A stretch of DNA of 61,947 nucleotides from an uncultured Anaerococcus sp. (GCF_943908415.1 NZ_CALTSY010000009.1:1-61947), one strand, 5' to 3'. Shown: positions 9,287-18,232, counted from the stretch's first letter. Notes: generated by a model not told the origin, from the sequence alone. Program-made: numbers and translations.

Positions 9287-9545
9287 CTACTAAATATACT
9301 TTCCTAGATTTAAAGTCAATTGACCGAAAAGAATTGTCAGTACTTTCCCAAATATATTTATCTGATGTATCTCTCCACCATTTCTCATATTCTTCTACTA
9401 TGTTTTTATAATCTCTATTTACTTTTTTATAAACTTCTTGACTTTCCGATAAGATTTTCAACAAGTTTTCTAAGGCTATTTTCTTTTCAAGAAGCTCTTC
9501 TAAATTACTACATTCTTCCTGTGTTAATGATCCAACTTCTTTCAA
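9279..9545 (-). CDS. CXXX repeat peptide modification system protein (TIGR04116-like)
   Basis: This is an 88-residue, mostly helical, charged protein starting with TTG, nine bases after GGAGG. The N-terminal half is a predicted coiled helix (SNLEELLEKKIALENLLKIL); the C-terminal part has EEYEKWWRDTSDKYIW, then a short beta-like RSIDFKSRKVYLVDE. Size, the WW-containing helix and the terminal strand fit what I recall of the small protein that accompanies CXXX-repeat radical SAM maturases. It may act as a chaperone or recognition subunit for the peptide; that role is inferred. It sits between the maturase and exporter genes without gaps. Confidence 0.65.
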   Translation of the reverse strand: MKEVGSLTQEECSNLEELLEKKIALENLLKILSESQEVYKKVNRDYKNIVEEYEKWWRDTSDKYIWESTDNSFRSIDFKSRKVYLVDE

Positions 9546-9546
9546 C

Positions 9547-11736
9547 TTAGTTATCCTCCAAGTATTTTTTGTTTAAAATTCCATTTACAGGATTTTTTTC
9601 TAAAACATCAACAAATGGATCTAAATAATTTAGTGGCTTTATATGTCTATCAAACTCCATTAGCTTTGATAATTTTTTCTGTAATTCATAAGATACTCTA
9701 TATTCAATACTAGATTTTACACATGAATTCTTAGCCGGTATATTAACCTCATTTGTATTTATATAATTTTCAAAACTACAAGAATTACAATGACAAATAC
9801 TACATTTATTGCAAAGTGGTGAATATTCTACAGAGTATAAATATCTGTTATATTTCTCTTTTATTCCATCTTTTAAGCTTCCTATATAATCCAAAGGAAA
9901 CTTAAAATAAAATTCTGGACAAACATAAAACTTTTCGTTACTTGCAAGGGTATAAGAATTTAATCCACTATCACATAATTCTTTTTCTTCCATAAACATT
10001 TCATCAGTTATTACATTTAGTTCTTTAATTATTCCTTTATTCAAATATTCGTAATAAATATAATCAGAAATATTCATTAGTTGTTCTTCATATAGGGTAT
10101 AATTAAATTGTTTATCAATGTCTAATATATTTAGATTAATCCTGTTAGTCCTATTGAATAATTTTGTTACAAAATTCTCTATATCACTTAAATAATCAGA
10201 TGATATATTTAATATTATATTTTCTTCTAATTTCATATTTCTTACAAACTCTACATCATTAGGATATTCAATTGTAAGGATATAGTTATTAGTTATTTTT
10301 CTTATGCTATCTTGATTTCTTATTGAGCAATAGTGAAAAATATTATGACCTTTTAAGTCTATCTCTTTGAAATTTAAATTGAGTCCATAATTACTATGTA
10401 TGAATACTGGTCTTAGAAAATTATTTTTAGCATATTCTAATCCTTGCATTAATGTTTCATTAGACATAATAGTAGATCCACTTCTATTATCACTACTAGC
10501 ACAAGTTCTTACGGGTGAATTAGATAACAAAAAATAAAGTTTATCTCTTCCTTCATTATTAATCTCTCTTTCAATTCCATACCTATTATGTAGTTCTGCA
10601 AAGTAGTAGTTATTTGCTCTTACTCTTGCTTTATGCATTTTACAAATATACTTTGCCTTTTGAAAATTTGTGTTACTATCTGCAGAATCATAATTATGAC
10701 CAAAACATGAAGTGCATCCGCTTGCAATCCTGCAATTAAGACACTCCTCATCAGCTTGAAGTTGCGTATTTATCAGATAATAAGGTCTTATTTTATCAAA
10801 ATCTATACCATTTTCCACATCACCAATTACAAATTCTTTTTTATTGTCAAGTGAATAATCTTTATATCTCATACATGGATACAATGATCCATCAGAACCA
10901 ACTGCTATCATCTTTCCAGCACCACAAGAAGCTGTTTCTAATATTTCTTTACTATTTGGAAAACCTATAGATTCATCAAATAAAGTACAAGAATATTTAT
11001 CAAACAGTCTATTTTCGAGGATATAGTCTGCCAATTCAATTAACTGGTCTTCAAAAATTTTTTCATCTCCATCTTGCCAAACATCTTCAAATACTACATT
11101 TGCTGCTACATCAGATATTCCTAATTCCCATAAATGAATTATGCTATCTTTTAAATATTTCAAATCTTTACTTGCAAATGTTACTTTGGTAGATGCTTGA
11201 AATTGATTTTTGTACAATTCTATGTTTTTTATTATTTCATCATAAGAACCTTTACCATTTGGGAAAATTCTATGCATATCATGTTTTTCTTTAGTACCAT
11301 CTAACGTAATTGCAATTTCAAGTTTCCCTTGATTTTTCTTTATAAAATCTTGAACATCTTTACTAGCATAATTAATCCCATTTGTCGTTATATTAATCCT
11401 ATAATCCCAATACCATTCATCCTTTAGTAAATATGCTTTTAGTTTAAAGTAATCACATATTTGATCGATTAGTTTTATTTCAAGTAGTGGCTCTCCACCT
11501 ATAAAATCTAATATAACTCCTTTTGGTCTAACTATTTTATCTGAAAGTACATAATCAATAAATTTCTTAGCTACATCAAATGACATTTTCTTATTTGAAG
11601 ATTTGTGTGTAATATAACAATAATTGCATCTTAAATTACAATCCTCAGTCACAATAAATGTTAATGTTTGAGCAGTACCTTCTTTCCAAATATCAATCTC
11701 TTTTCCAAGTTTGTAAGTTATATTATTTTTTATCAT
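9547..11736 (-). CDS. radical SAM/SPASM maturase for CXXX-repeat peptide, with fused second maturase domain
   Basis: This 729-residue enzyme has the radical SAM cluster motif CNLRCNYC (Cys33, 37, 40) with the following GGEP motif. A first SPASM-type Cys region spans about 275-390 (CGAGKMIAVGSDGSLYPC, then ECLNCRIASGCTSC). Residues 400-729 form a second region ending in another Cys cluster (PLCNKCSICHCNSCSF), like the separate CXXX maturase protein of related systems. The gene therefore looks like a fusion of the two proteins. It probably installs thioether (sactionine or ranthionine) links on Cys of its peptide. It overlaps the precursor gene by 14 bases and lacks a strong ribosome-binding site of its own. 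Confidence 0.85.
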   Translation of the reverse strand: MIKNNITYKLGKEIDIWKEGTAQTLTFIVTEDCNLRCNYCYITHKSSNKKMSFDVAKKFIDYVLSDKIVRPKGVILDFIGGEPLLEIKLIDQICDYFKLKAYLLKDEWYWDYRINITTNGINYASKDVQDFIKKNQGKLEIAITLDGTKEKHDMHRIFPNGKGSYDEIIKNIELYKNQFQASTKVTFASKDLKYLKDSIIHLWELGISDVAANVVFEDVWQDGDEKIFEDQLIELADYILENRLFDKYSCTLFDESIGFPNSKEILETASCGAGKMIAVGSDGSLYPCMRYKDYSLDNKKEFVIGDVENGIDFDKIRPYYLINTQLQADEECLNCRIASGCTSCFGHNYDSADSNTNFQKAKYICKMHKARVRANNYYFAELHNRYGIEREINNEGRDKLYFLLSNSPVRTCASSDNRSGSTIMSNETLMQGLEYAKNNFLRPVFIHSNYGLNLNFKEIDLKGHNIFHYCSIRNQDSIRKITNNYILTIEYPNDVEFVRNMKLEENIILNISSDYLSDIENFVTKLFNRTNRINLNILDIDKQFNYTLYEEQLMNISDYIYYEYLNKGIIKELNVITDEMFMEEKELCDSGLNSYTLASNEKFYVCPEFYFKFPLDYIGSLKDGIKEKYNRYLYSVEYSPLCNKCSICHCNSCSFENYINTNEVNIPAKNSCVKSSIEYRVSYELQKKLSKLMEFDRHIKPLNYLDPFVDVLEKNPVNGILNKKYLEDN

Positions 11737-11905
11737 CTTTATTTAAATTATTATTAAATGTACTATGTGAATATTTTGGGTGTTTAGCAGCATTCTTTGC
11801 TGTACAACTATATCTACAAGTATTAGTACACGATAATTTACACACATTAAAAGGAGTAATTTCTCTTCCTAGCATATTGTTTTTTAGTTTACTTGAATAA
11901 TTCAT
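11723..11905 (-). CDS. CXXX-repeat RiPP precursor peptide
   Basis: This is a 60-residue peptide starting at the ATG at 11905, eight bases after GAGGTG; a GTG one codon earlier is less likely. It has four Cys at 22, 26, 30 and 34 in the perfect C-x3-C-x3-C-x3-C run VCKLSCTNTCRYSCTAK, a Lys/Asn-rich leader, and a polar tail rich in Lys, Asn and His. The run is the defining feature of CXXX-repeat substrates of radical SAM maturases. Translational overlap with the maturase gene and an upstream regulon promoter support its role as first gene of the operon. Confidence 0.8.
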   Translation of the reverse strand: MNYSSKLKNNMLGREITPFNVCKLSCTNTCRYSCTAKNAAKHPKYSHSTFNNNLNKDDKK

Positions 11906-11949
11906 CACTTTATCACCTCTAAATATTATTAATTCTATACTTTTCTTTA

Positions 11950-11993
11950 ATTTTATATTATTTTAATTTAAGTTTCAGCTAACTTTTGTGAAT
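11950..11993 (-). promoter_or_regulatory. regulon operator and promoter of the CXXX operon
   Basis: Minus-strand TTCACAAAAGTTAGCTGAA (11974-11992) is identical to the site before the thurincin-like gene. TAATAT follows exactly 17 bases after GTTAGC. The motif begins directly after the T-run of the upstream terminator, about 68 bases before the peptide start. Confidence 0.7.
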
Positions 11994-12026
11994 AAAAAAA
12001 GCATTAGAATTTTTAAATCCTAATGC
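11994..12026 (-). terminator. rho-independent terminator after the response regulator gene
   Basis: A hairpin of GCATTAG and CTAATGC arms (12001-12026) is followed on the minus strand by seven T. It lies five bases past the regulator stop codon. Confidence 0.85.
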
Positions 12027-12030
12027 TCAT

Positions 12031-12639
12031 CTATCCAAATGAATCTACATAACCTAGTTCCCTTACCTTATCTATCATTTCTTGATAATTTCTAACATTT
12101 AATTTTTGATATATTCTAGATAAAGATACCGCTAAACTTCTAACATTTGTATTAAGTTCTTTAGCTAGTTCTTTCCTAGACATACCATTTGAATACAATC
12201 TCACTATTTTTAATTCATATTTTGTCAACGATTCTAACATATAATTTTCTTCAGGAAATATTATTTTATCTTCTTCTACAATACTTTTAATATATTGTAT
12301 TAACTTTTTAGTATCCTCTTCTTTAGAAATAAATCCTCTACATCCTATTTCTTTAGCTCGTTTTATATAGAATTCTAATTTATATGCAGTTAGAATAACA
12401 ATTTTTATATCTCTATAATCTTCTATCAATCTTTCAGCTAAATCTAATCCATTTACTGTTCCTTCGATACCCGTTAAGTTAATATCTATAAGTAATAGGT
12501 CATAACTAAGAATTGATTTATCTGTATTAAGTTTTTCAATGCAGTCTATTACATCTATAGAAATAGATTGTTCTGTTTCTAAACTCATTTTTAAGGAAGT
12601 AGCTACCATTTTATGATCTTCTATTAACAAAATTTTCAT
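12031..12639 (-). CDS. LuxR/NarL-family response regulator of the RiPP regulon
   Basis: This is a 202-residue two-domain regulator. The receiver has the acidic pair EDH near 7-9, phospho-acceptor Asp52 (LLIDINL), a Thr in VILTAY near 96 and a Lys in ISKEED near 116. The C-terminal LuxR-type HTH (LTKYELKIVRLYSNGMSRKELAKEL, given here in part; about 140-195) binds DNA. The start at 12639 has an AGGAG site and overlaps the kinase gene. The kinase gene and three further working loci carry the same upstream motif, so this regulator is the obvious candidate to bind it; this is inference. A terminator follows at once. Confidence 0.9.
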   Translation of the reverse strand: MKILLIEDHKMVATSLKMSLETEQSISIDVIDCIEKLNTDKSILSYDLLLIDINLTGIEGTVNGLDLAERLIEDYRDIKIVILTAYKLEFYIKRAKEIGCRGFISKEEDTKKLIQYIKSIVEEDKIIFPEENYMLESLTKYELKIVRLYSNGMSRKELAKELNTNVRSLAVSLSRIYQKLNVRNYQEMIDKVRELGYVDSFG

Positions 12640-14158
12640 TTATAACTCTCCTATCTAATGGAATTTTTATTTTAAATTGTACATATGATTCTTCTAATTC
12701 TTCATTATTTTTAAATATTTCATATTCAAATACCCCTCTGTATTGTTTTAAATTCAATCTTAGAATATTTAATCCTATATTGCCTTCTTTAATTTTATCT
12801 TTATCTTTTATATAATCTCCAACATTTGTAACTGTTAAATAAATTATATTTTTTTCTACTTTCAGACTAATATTAGTGTTGTAACCTTTAGAATGCTTAA
12901 ATGCATTTATTAACAACTCATTAATACACTTATATACTAGCTCATCATAAGGTGATGAAAGTTCAATATCTTTTTTACATTCAAATTCAATAAGCATCTG
13001 TTTACTTAAATACATATCTTCTAGATCTGATATAAGTTTATTATATGCATCATACAAAGAACTGTACTCTTTAATCTTAGGATTAAATGAATCAATTTCA
13101 TGTCGAATTAAATCATTCAATTTATCTAAATTCTGTAATATATAATTTTTATCTGATCCTGACAAATTATCTTCAATCCATCTACGTATAGCTATTATAA
13201 TTTGAAGTATATCATCATGTAAGAATGTCTGAATTTTTAAAGTATTAAGTCTTTCAATTTCTCTGTTTCTATATATTTCAACATAATAACTATCTAATAA
13301 TTCATCAAAAGTAACACTTTGATGTTTCTTATACTCCTTATAACTTCTAAATTCTGCTAAATATATAAAAAAGTAAAAAGATAATAAAGTAATATCTACT
13401 ACAGAAATACCAACTAAATATAGCATTACAAATAACACAATATAACCTAAAAATAGGTTCCTCATGGCTTTGATAAATAATGCTAATCCTTTTCTTACAT
13501 CCGTAATCATAATTTTATATAGTAATACCGACTCCATTGATATAATTGATAATAGTAGGTACTCACTAATTGAAGCAATCTCAATACTATTGATTTTCTT
13601 GTAAATACAAAAAGAAATAATAAAACATATTTGTAAATATAAAATTACCCTTTTATTAATATGTCTTATTTTTTTATCTACTATATATGAAATACTAGGA
13701 CTCATTAATAAAATAATAACTACATATTTATATATAAAATTAGATAACGAATAATTATAATTCATTGTTAAAGCTGAAATAGAAAGAATAATAGTTATAA
13801 TTAGTTTTTTAATCTTTAAACTATATATTGAATATATCAGCGCTAAATTTTCTAAAAATAATAAGCTATATATGATTAATTCTATGTGTTTTCCTATCTG
13901 TAAATTAATTAGTATTGTATCTTCCATACATATAAATATTATAAATATAATAATTAAAATACTATGCTTTAAAATGAATTTTTTATCAGAATTTAATATT
14001 GTAATAACATACGAAATAAAATTTACAATACTCAGCAAAATTATTATTATAATTCCTATATCATTTCGTTGATAATACTTTATAAAAGGAATTATAGGTA
14101 TAAACAAAATAATTTGTAATATAATGTGAGCAATCAAAATCAAATCTTTTTTTTTCAT
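12611..14158 (-). CDS. sensor histidine kinase, multi-pass, NarL/LuxR partner type
   Basis: In this 515-residue kinase the first ~270 residues form about eight or nine hydrophobic helices with short loops, so the signal is probably a peptide or membrane cue. The phospho-acceptor His is near 314 in FLHDDILQ, the HDxxQ pattern of kinases that pair with LuxR-type regulators. The ATPase domain has an N-box (CINELLINAFKHS) near 415-430 and a GNIGLNILR G-box near 470. It overlaps the regulator gene and has a regulon motif 116 bases upstream, suggesting autoregulation. A truncated paralogue of its N-terminus lies at 18.2-18.8 kb. Confidence 0.9.
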   Translation of the reverse strand: MKKKDLILIAHIILQIILFIPIIPFIKYYQRNDIGIIIIILLSIVNFISYVITILNSDKKFILKHSILIIIFIIFICMEDTILINLQIGKHIELIIYSLLFLENLALIYSIYSLKIKKLIITIILSISALTMNYNYSLSNFIYKYVVIILLMSPSISYIVDKKIRHINKRVILYLQICFIISFCIYKKINSIEIASISEYLLLSIISMESVLLYKIMITDVRKGLALFIKAMRNLFLGYIVLFVMLYLVGISVVDITLLSFYFFIYLAEFRSYKEYKKHQSVTFDELLDSYYVEIYRNREIERLNTLKIQTFLHDDILQIIIAIRRWIEDNLSGSDKNYILQNLDKLNDLIRHEIDSFNPKIKEYSSLYDAYNKLISDLEDMYLSKQMLIEFECKKDIELSSPYDELVYKCINELLINAFKHSKGYNTNISLKVEKNIIYLTVTNVGDYIKDKDKIKEGNIGLNILRLNLKQYRGVFEYEIFKNNEELEESYVQFKIKIPLDRRVINENFVNRRS

Positions 14159-14273
14159 AATTCTTCCTTTTCAATATTAATTATGACAAATAACTATAAC
14201 TTTTAATATAGAAAATATATGAATTTAAGTTCATACTTTTTTAATATTTTATTATAACCTTATTTATTATAAA

Positions 14274-14294
14274 TTACAGCTAACTTTTATGAAT
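14274..14294 (-). promoter_or_regulatory. regulon operator upstream of the kinase gene (divergent copy)
   Basis: Minus-strand TTCATAAAAGTTAGCTGTAA matches the operator with two changes. Here the hexamer 17 bases after GTTAGC is poor (AAGGTT), while TATAAT occurs at other spacings nearby. A weaker or differently spaced promoter is likely. Confidence 0.5.
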
Positions 14295-14446
14295 CAAAAT
14301 ATACTAATTAAATCTTTATGTATCTCTCAAATAATTTTAAATTATCCTATAAAAATATATAGTTTAGATGAGGACTGGTCTCCACGAGCCGACAGGCTAA
14401 AAATCAATATAAGTACTGATTCTTGATTCGGAAATATTTTTATTAC

Positions 14447-15258
14447 TTATTCTCGTCTTCTAACTTCTTGAGTTAGTCTTTCTAAGAAGTTTGTTGATTT
14501 AAGTCTGCTATGGATTACATCATTAGCTAGATATGCAAAAGCATCTTCAAATCCTTCATCTAAGCTATTTAAACAATTTTGAAATTTCTTTTCATTTTCA
14601 TATTTTAAGAATATCTTATCTTTCAGTTTTCTTGCTAAACCCATATCCTGAATCTTAAATAGTGATTTAATATCTGATCTAAATCCTTAAGTGTTTCTCT
14701 TTAGGAATTTTGATAGGATATTTCTTAGAAAATTTACCTGGCATCTTTGCCAGCTTATGTTTATGAAGCTTTCTTTTACTGCTTTTACTAGACCTTTGTG
14801 TGAATCTGATATTACCATTTTAAGTCCAGATAGATCTCTAAATTTTAAATATTCAAAGATATTAGACCATGAATATTTCATTTTACTTAGGTCACTATTA
14901 GGCCATTGTTTAACTTCCTCATCTAATTGTTTTGTAAGTAATGATACAAATGATTTTGCTTAGGTCTTTCCGCATAGATTTTCTATGACTTTGGATACCT
15001 TTATTGTTGATAATCCTTGAATATACATTTTAGCATTGTTATAAGTAATGCTTTTTCATTTCTTTGATATCTTTGAGAAACTTCTGTTGAGAATTTATCA
15101 TATCTTTCTTTTTCCATAAGTTTATTAAATACTATGGTTAAGATTGATTTAGCAAGCTTATTGTCTACTGATTCATTAATTAAATTTTGTATTTCTTCTT
15201 TATTAATTGTAACTGGGTTATTTGATTCCTACTAGTTATTTTTGTTGGTTAAAAACAT
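14447..15258 (-). pseudogene. IS256-family transposase, decayed
   Basis: Three reading frames together encode a mutator-type (IS256) transposase with frameshifts and stops. The N-terminal part is NLINESVDNKLAKSIL.., the middle LSGLKMVISDSHKGLVKA..SWQRCQVNFLRNIL, and the C-terminal part ARKLKDKIF..ANDVIHSRLKSTNFLERL, which includes the conserved RLxSTNxxERL segment. In-frame stops occur near the start codon at 15256 and near 14990. The element is inactive. A possible IS256 end (TTTTTACACAATTAT) lies near 15290. The 150 bases between the kinase operator and this relic show nothing else. Confidence 0.8.
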
Positions 15259-15394
15259 TGTACTAGTTAAGGTTTCAAATGACCTTTTCTTTTTACACAA
15301 TTATACGGACTCTATCTTAGATTTACTTTCTCCCTAGCAGTAGCGCTGCTTGCTTTTAAGTGACTCACTTGGCAATTTATTGCCTTAGTGGAAC

Positions 15395-15649
15395 TTATCC
15401 TTTAGGGCAAATATCATTTTCCATTTCGAGTTGTTTTACTTTTTTCCTAAGCTCTATTAACTCTTTCTCATCATCTGTTCTATTATCATTGATATCAAAG
15501 GATCCTGTATTATTGTATCTTCTAACCCAACCATTTATTGTTGAAGTTGATATACCATATTCATCTCCCAATTCTCTTAAACTGTGATTTCCTTGATTGT
15601 AGATATTTACTATTTGCTTTTTAAAATTTTCTTCATAATGTTTAGCCAA
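15395..15649 (-). pseudogene. IS3-family OrfA (HTH) fragment
   Basis: This is the N-terminal part of an IS3-type OrfA. A helix-turn-helix (HSLRELGDEYGISTSTINGW) is followed by a leucine-zipper-like helix ending KKVKQLEMENDI. The usual continuation of the zipper is replaced by three unrelated residues and a stop, so the gene is cut at about 15405 and OrfB is absent. The break abuts the IS256 relic, which indicates nested insertions or deletions. Confidence 0.72.
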
Positions 15650-15711
15650 TTTATTTTCTTCCCAGACTTGTTAGTTTATTATATCTGTTCGGTTTTAAAT
15701 TGTCCTATATA

Positions 15712-15966
15712 CTATAGCCTATCCACAACTTCCTCTACCTTTGTCATTCTATTTTCTTTTAAACACATCTCACAAAGTGGATGCTCTGATACATATCTTT
15801 TTCTTATAACTCTCCATGCTTTTCCATAACGCTTATGAATTTTAGGATCTCGTTTATATTTTTCATAGTTTCTGTTGTATTCTTTCTCATGTTCTTTACA
15901 AAATCGTCCATCAACAAGTTCTGGACAACCTGGGTGTGAACATGGTCTTTTAGCTTTTCTTGGCAC
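15712..15966 (-). pseudogene. phage-type HNH endonuclease, C-terminally truncated
   Basis: This is an 84-residue fragment. The N-terminal zinc-ribbon-like CSHPGCPELVDGRFCKEH and the YGKAWRVIRKRYVSEHPLCEMC region match small phage HNH endonucleases that sit before terminase genes. The first HNH His should follow EEV, but the frame runs into VDRL and stops, so the catalytic half is missing. A hairpin (AGCCT / AGGCT, near 15985-16015) precedes it, as in phage genomes. It is a remnant of a lost prophage. Confidence 0.75.
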
Positions 15967-16175
15967 TTTATCACTCTATAAAGAAAGCCTCGAAGATTAA
16001 ATCTCCAAGGCTCTTTTAATTATTCTTTTGATATTTTAACTATACTACAACTCCATAGTGATATTCTATGACATTTCATGAAAAGATATATGATTATTAA
16101 AACTTTTAATCTATAGGTTTGCAATAATTTGAAATAATAGTCTAAATAAGACACAATAACAGAAAGGAGATAAAA

Positions 16176-16367
16176 ATGAAATTATTTAATCGATATTTTG
16201 CATCCGCAGTGATTCTACTTGTATTAGCTATTATTTTTATTATTGTAGCAATTAATCATCCTGAACTGTCATTTCAATGGGATAATAAATTTACCTATTT
16301 GTTGTATGCTTTATATTTTATAATAACAATAATCTTATTCGTACTAGGAGTCAAAAAAAATAGCTAA
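16176..16367 (+). CDS. small two-helix membrane protein of unknown function
   Basis: This 63-residue protein has hydrophobic segments at about 9-28 and 40-58 and ends KKNS. GAAAGGAGAT precedes the ATG by about seven bases, so it is probably expressed. It is one of the few plus-strand genes in the island and has its own terminator. Size and context would fit an immunity protein for one of the nearby secreted toxins, but no family is recognised. Confidence 0.55.
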   Translation: MKLFNRYFASAVILLVLAIIFIIVAINHPELSFQWDNKFTYLLYALYFIITIILFVLGVKKNS

Positions 16368-16396
16368 CGTCTACATTTTATTAGATGCTAGCTATT
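16361..16396 (+). terminator. terminator of the small membrane protein gene
   Basis: A hairpin with arms TAGCTAACGTCTA and TAGATGCTAGCTA overlaps the stop codon and is followed by TTTAATTT. The stem has two mismatches. Confidence 0.55.
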
Positions 16397-16400
16397 TAAT

Positions 16401-16679
16401 TTACTTAAAATTAACTATTTTAGTCTTTGAACTATTATATATATCTCTAGGTGTAATTCCTGGTTCAGCATTACCTGATACTTCTATATCAATCCCTTGA
16501 TTTTTATATTACGCCCAAACTAATTCAGAACAATACCAGTCATTTTCATTAGAACTAGTATCTTTTTGAAAATCAATACTGTAAGATTTACCAAGTTGTC
16601 CTTTGCAAAAATCAACAGCTGAATTTATATTCTGTGATGTTGCACTTGTTACACGTAGAACAGTTACATTTATTATCAT
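16401..16679 (-). pseudogene. YiiX/permuted papain-like amidase fragment
   Basis: This 93-codon frame carries the C-terminal half of a permuted papain-like hydrolase: NSAVDFCKGQLGKSY, then the catalytic-type WYCSELVWA, then GITPRDIY. It is interrupted by an in-frame TAA at 16509-16511 directly after SELVWA. The N-terminal His-containing half is absent. It is a dead remnant, probably of a cell-wall or lipoprotein hydrolase. Assignment rests on motif memory. Confidence 0.6.
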
Positions 16680-16694
16680 TTTCTCGTTTTTGAC

Positions 16695-16737
16695 AAAAAA
16701 AAGCAGTAGACATTTTTATCAGTTTACTGCTTTTTTG
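16695..16737 (-). terminator. terminator after the second secreted-protein/membrane-protein pair
   Basis: AGCAGTAAAC and GTCTACTGCT arms (16702-16731) are followed on the minus strand by a run of eight T. It lies about 50 bases past the small membrane gene. Confidence 0.8.
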
Positions 16738-16788
16738 TTACTATATACTTACTATAATTTTATAACGATTTACAAGTTAAAAGATTTA

Positions 16789-16950
16789 CTAAAGAAAAAT
16801 TTTTTTTATTTTTTCCATTAGTGTAGGCTTTGAACAACCATAAACATTTTCTTTTCCATAAATCACAGATTTTACTAGAAAAATAATATATGCTCCAAAC
16901 AAGTATATCAATAAATACGAAATTATTATATCCAGAACTTGTTTAAACAT
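16789..16950 (-). CDS. small membrane protein, candidate immunity protein
   Basis: The likely start is the ATG at 16950, two bases beyond the stop of the secreted-protein gene, giving 53 residues; an upstream start inside that gene is possible. There is one long hydrophobic region (about 6-29) and a basic C-terminus (EKIKKIFL). It matches in size and position the small membrane gene at 6.6 kb. An immunity role is inferred from tight coupling. Confidence 0.5.
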   Translation of the reverse strand: MFKQVLDIIISYLLIYLFGAYIIFLVKSVIYGKENVYGCSKPTLMEKIKKIFL

Positions 16951-16951
16951 G

Positions 16952-17635
16952 CTATTCCCAACACTTCCAAACGGCAACAGCTATGCTACCACCACCGATT
17001 ACAATAATCCCACCTAAGCATACAATACACGCTGGAGGAGCTAAAGTACAAGGAGTTCCACAAACTTTAGCTATCAATCCAGAGACAGTCGCACCAGCAC
17101 CAGATACAGCTACAAAGCACGGTACATTCAATCCTCTATTTTGTGATTCAATTGCATATTCTCTAATTTCTTCTATTCCTTTAATTAATTCTTTATTGCT
17201 TGTATACCTAATTTCTGAATCTACATCACTTAAATTTTCTCCATTATATTTTGTTTTTATCCAAAAATTTCCATTCTTTTCATATAAATAGTTTTCCACA
17301 TACATATTTTTATCTTGGTCTAATGATATTGTGATAGTACTTAAGATGCTATCACTTTTGGATACTGTAGCAAAAAATTCTCCATTCATCTCAGCAACTT
17401 TTAAATTTTGAAAATCAAAATCTTCTTTAGCATATTCAATATTCTCTTTAATAAATAACTCCTCAAACTTTTTTGTTGCTTCAATTTTTAATTCTTTCGA
17501 TTCAACAACTCGTAAATCCTCATATTTTTTCACTGGATTTACTCCACACTGATTCTCCATAGCAAAAGCGTTCATAGGAACTATTGTCAACATCAACGCA
17601 CAAGATAAAAAAGTAGCTAATAATTTTTTCAACAT
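16952..17635 (-). CDS. secreted Cys-rich, Gly-rich C-terminal protein, halocin C8-like bacteriocin candidate
   Basis: The start is chosen at ATG 17635 (227 residues), preceded by GAGGG at suitable distance. The signal peptide (KKLLATFLSCALMLTIVP) is cut near AFA. A polar region of about 120 residues precedes a 55-residue C-terminal domain with five Cys (PCFVAVSGAG, KVCGTPC, ACIVCLGG, WKCWE) that is otherwise Gly/Ala/Ile-rich. A secreted pro-region followed by a compact Cys-rich hydrophobic domain is how halocin C8 precursors are built. That similarity is from memory and unproven. It lies downstream of a decayed RiPP locus and has no regulon motif. Confidence 0.55.
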   Translation of the reverse strand: MLKKLLATFLSCALMLTIVPMNAFAMENQCGVNPVKKYEDLRVVESKELKIEATKKFEELFIKENIEYAKEDFDFQNLKVAEMNGEFFATVSKSDSILSTITISLDQDKNMYVENYLYEKNGNFWIKTKYNGENLSDVDSEIRYTSNKELIKGIEEIREYAIESQNRGLNVPCFVAVSGAGATVSGLIAKVCGTPCTLAPPACIVCLGGIIVIGGGSIAVAVWKCWE

Positions 17636-17689
17636 AAACATCCCTCACTTTTATTTTATCATTTACAATTTTTATATTTTCAGTTTTTA

Positions 17690-17822
17690 TCAATTGATTT
17701 AAAGTCGTATTTAATAATATTACTACACAAATTTCTATGATTTTATCCATAAATAATACAAAGATATACATCTTAACTAGATATAAATTTACAAGATACA
17801 ACACTTCCATGACGCTCTGCAT
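17690..17822 (-). pseudogene. relic of a SPASM radical SAM gene, paralogous to the one at 25.4-26.5 kb
   Basis: On the minus strand this segment aligns base by base with about 25560-25690 of the intact radical SAM gene. Shared stretches include GATGTATAT, GTAATATTATTAAA and TTTAAATCAATT. The region corresponds to the SPASM part encoding CNIISNGDVYPC and CGNIIKDDFKSI. The relic has stop codons in that frame, for instance TAA where the gene has GGA. It is a dead copy from a duplicated RiPP locus. Confidence 0.72.
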
Positions 17823-18039
17823 TATATATTACTATACAGATAATGGAAAAAACATCTCATTATTCCATTAACATCGAACAAGCTATAAACTAGATTTAAT
17901 ATTATAAGATATATTTTCTAATTACAATAAATAGATAATTTAAAGTTTTTTACATTAAATTAACGATAATTTATATATTAATCGAAGATCTAATCATATG
18001 TTATCTTCAATAATAATTAGGTAAAATATGAATGTATTT

Positions 18040-18206
18040 AAATATTTATATATAGATTATCTTTTTGATTTATAAGCAAAATCTCCTTAAATATATTTCT
18101 TATTTGTATACAAAATTAGATGTTATATATGTTTAAGATTTCTATCATAGAATCTTGTTATTATAATATAATACTTAAAAGTAAATTTCATCTAACTTTT
18201 GTGCAT
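18040..18206 (-). pseudogene. decayed second copy of the RiPP precursor promoter, leader and start
   Basis: The motif GCACAAAAGTTAGATGAAA (18186-18204, minus strand) is followed after 17 bases by TATTAT. It then matches the leader of the 49-residue precursor gene: ATTCTATGATAGAAATC, CATCTAATTTTGTATACAAAT and ATATATTTAAGGAG. Where the intact gene has ATGAGT this copy has ATAAAT, so the start codon is lost and no precursor can be made. From here down to the radical SAM relic nothing else is recognisable. Confidence 0.75.
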
Positions 18207-18232
18207 AATTTAATACAACTAACAATATATAC

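Noticed and set aside
17520..17822. 100-residue open frame on the minus strand with a hydrophobic start
   Set aside because: It overlaps the secreted-protein gene, and its readable part is an out-of-frame reading of the radical SAM relic; the same out-of-frame string appears inside the intact radical SAM gene at 25.5-25.75 kb.
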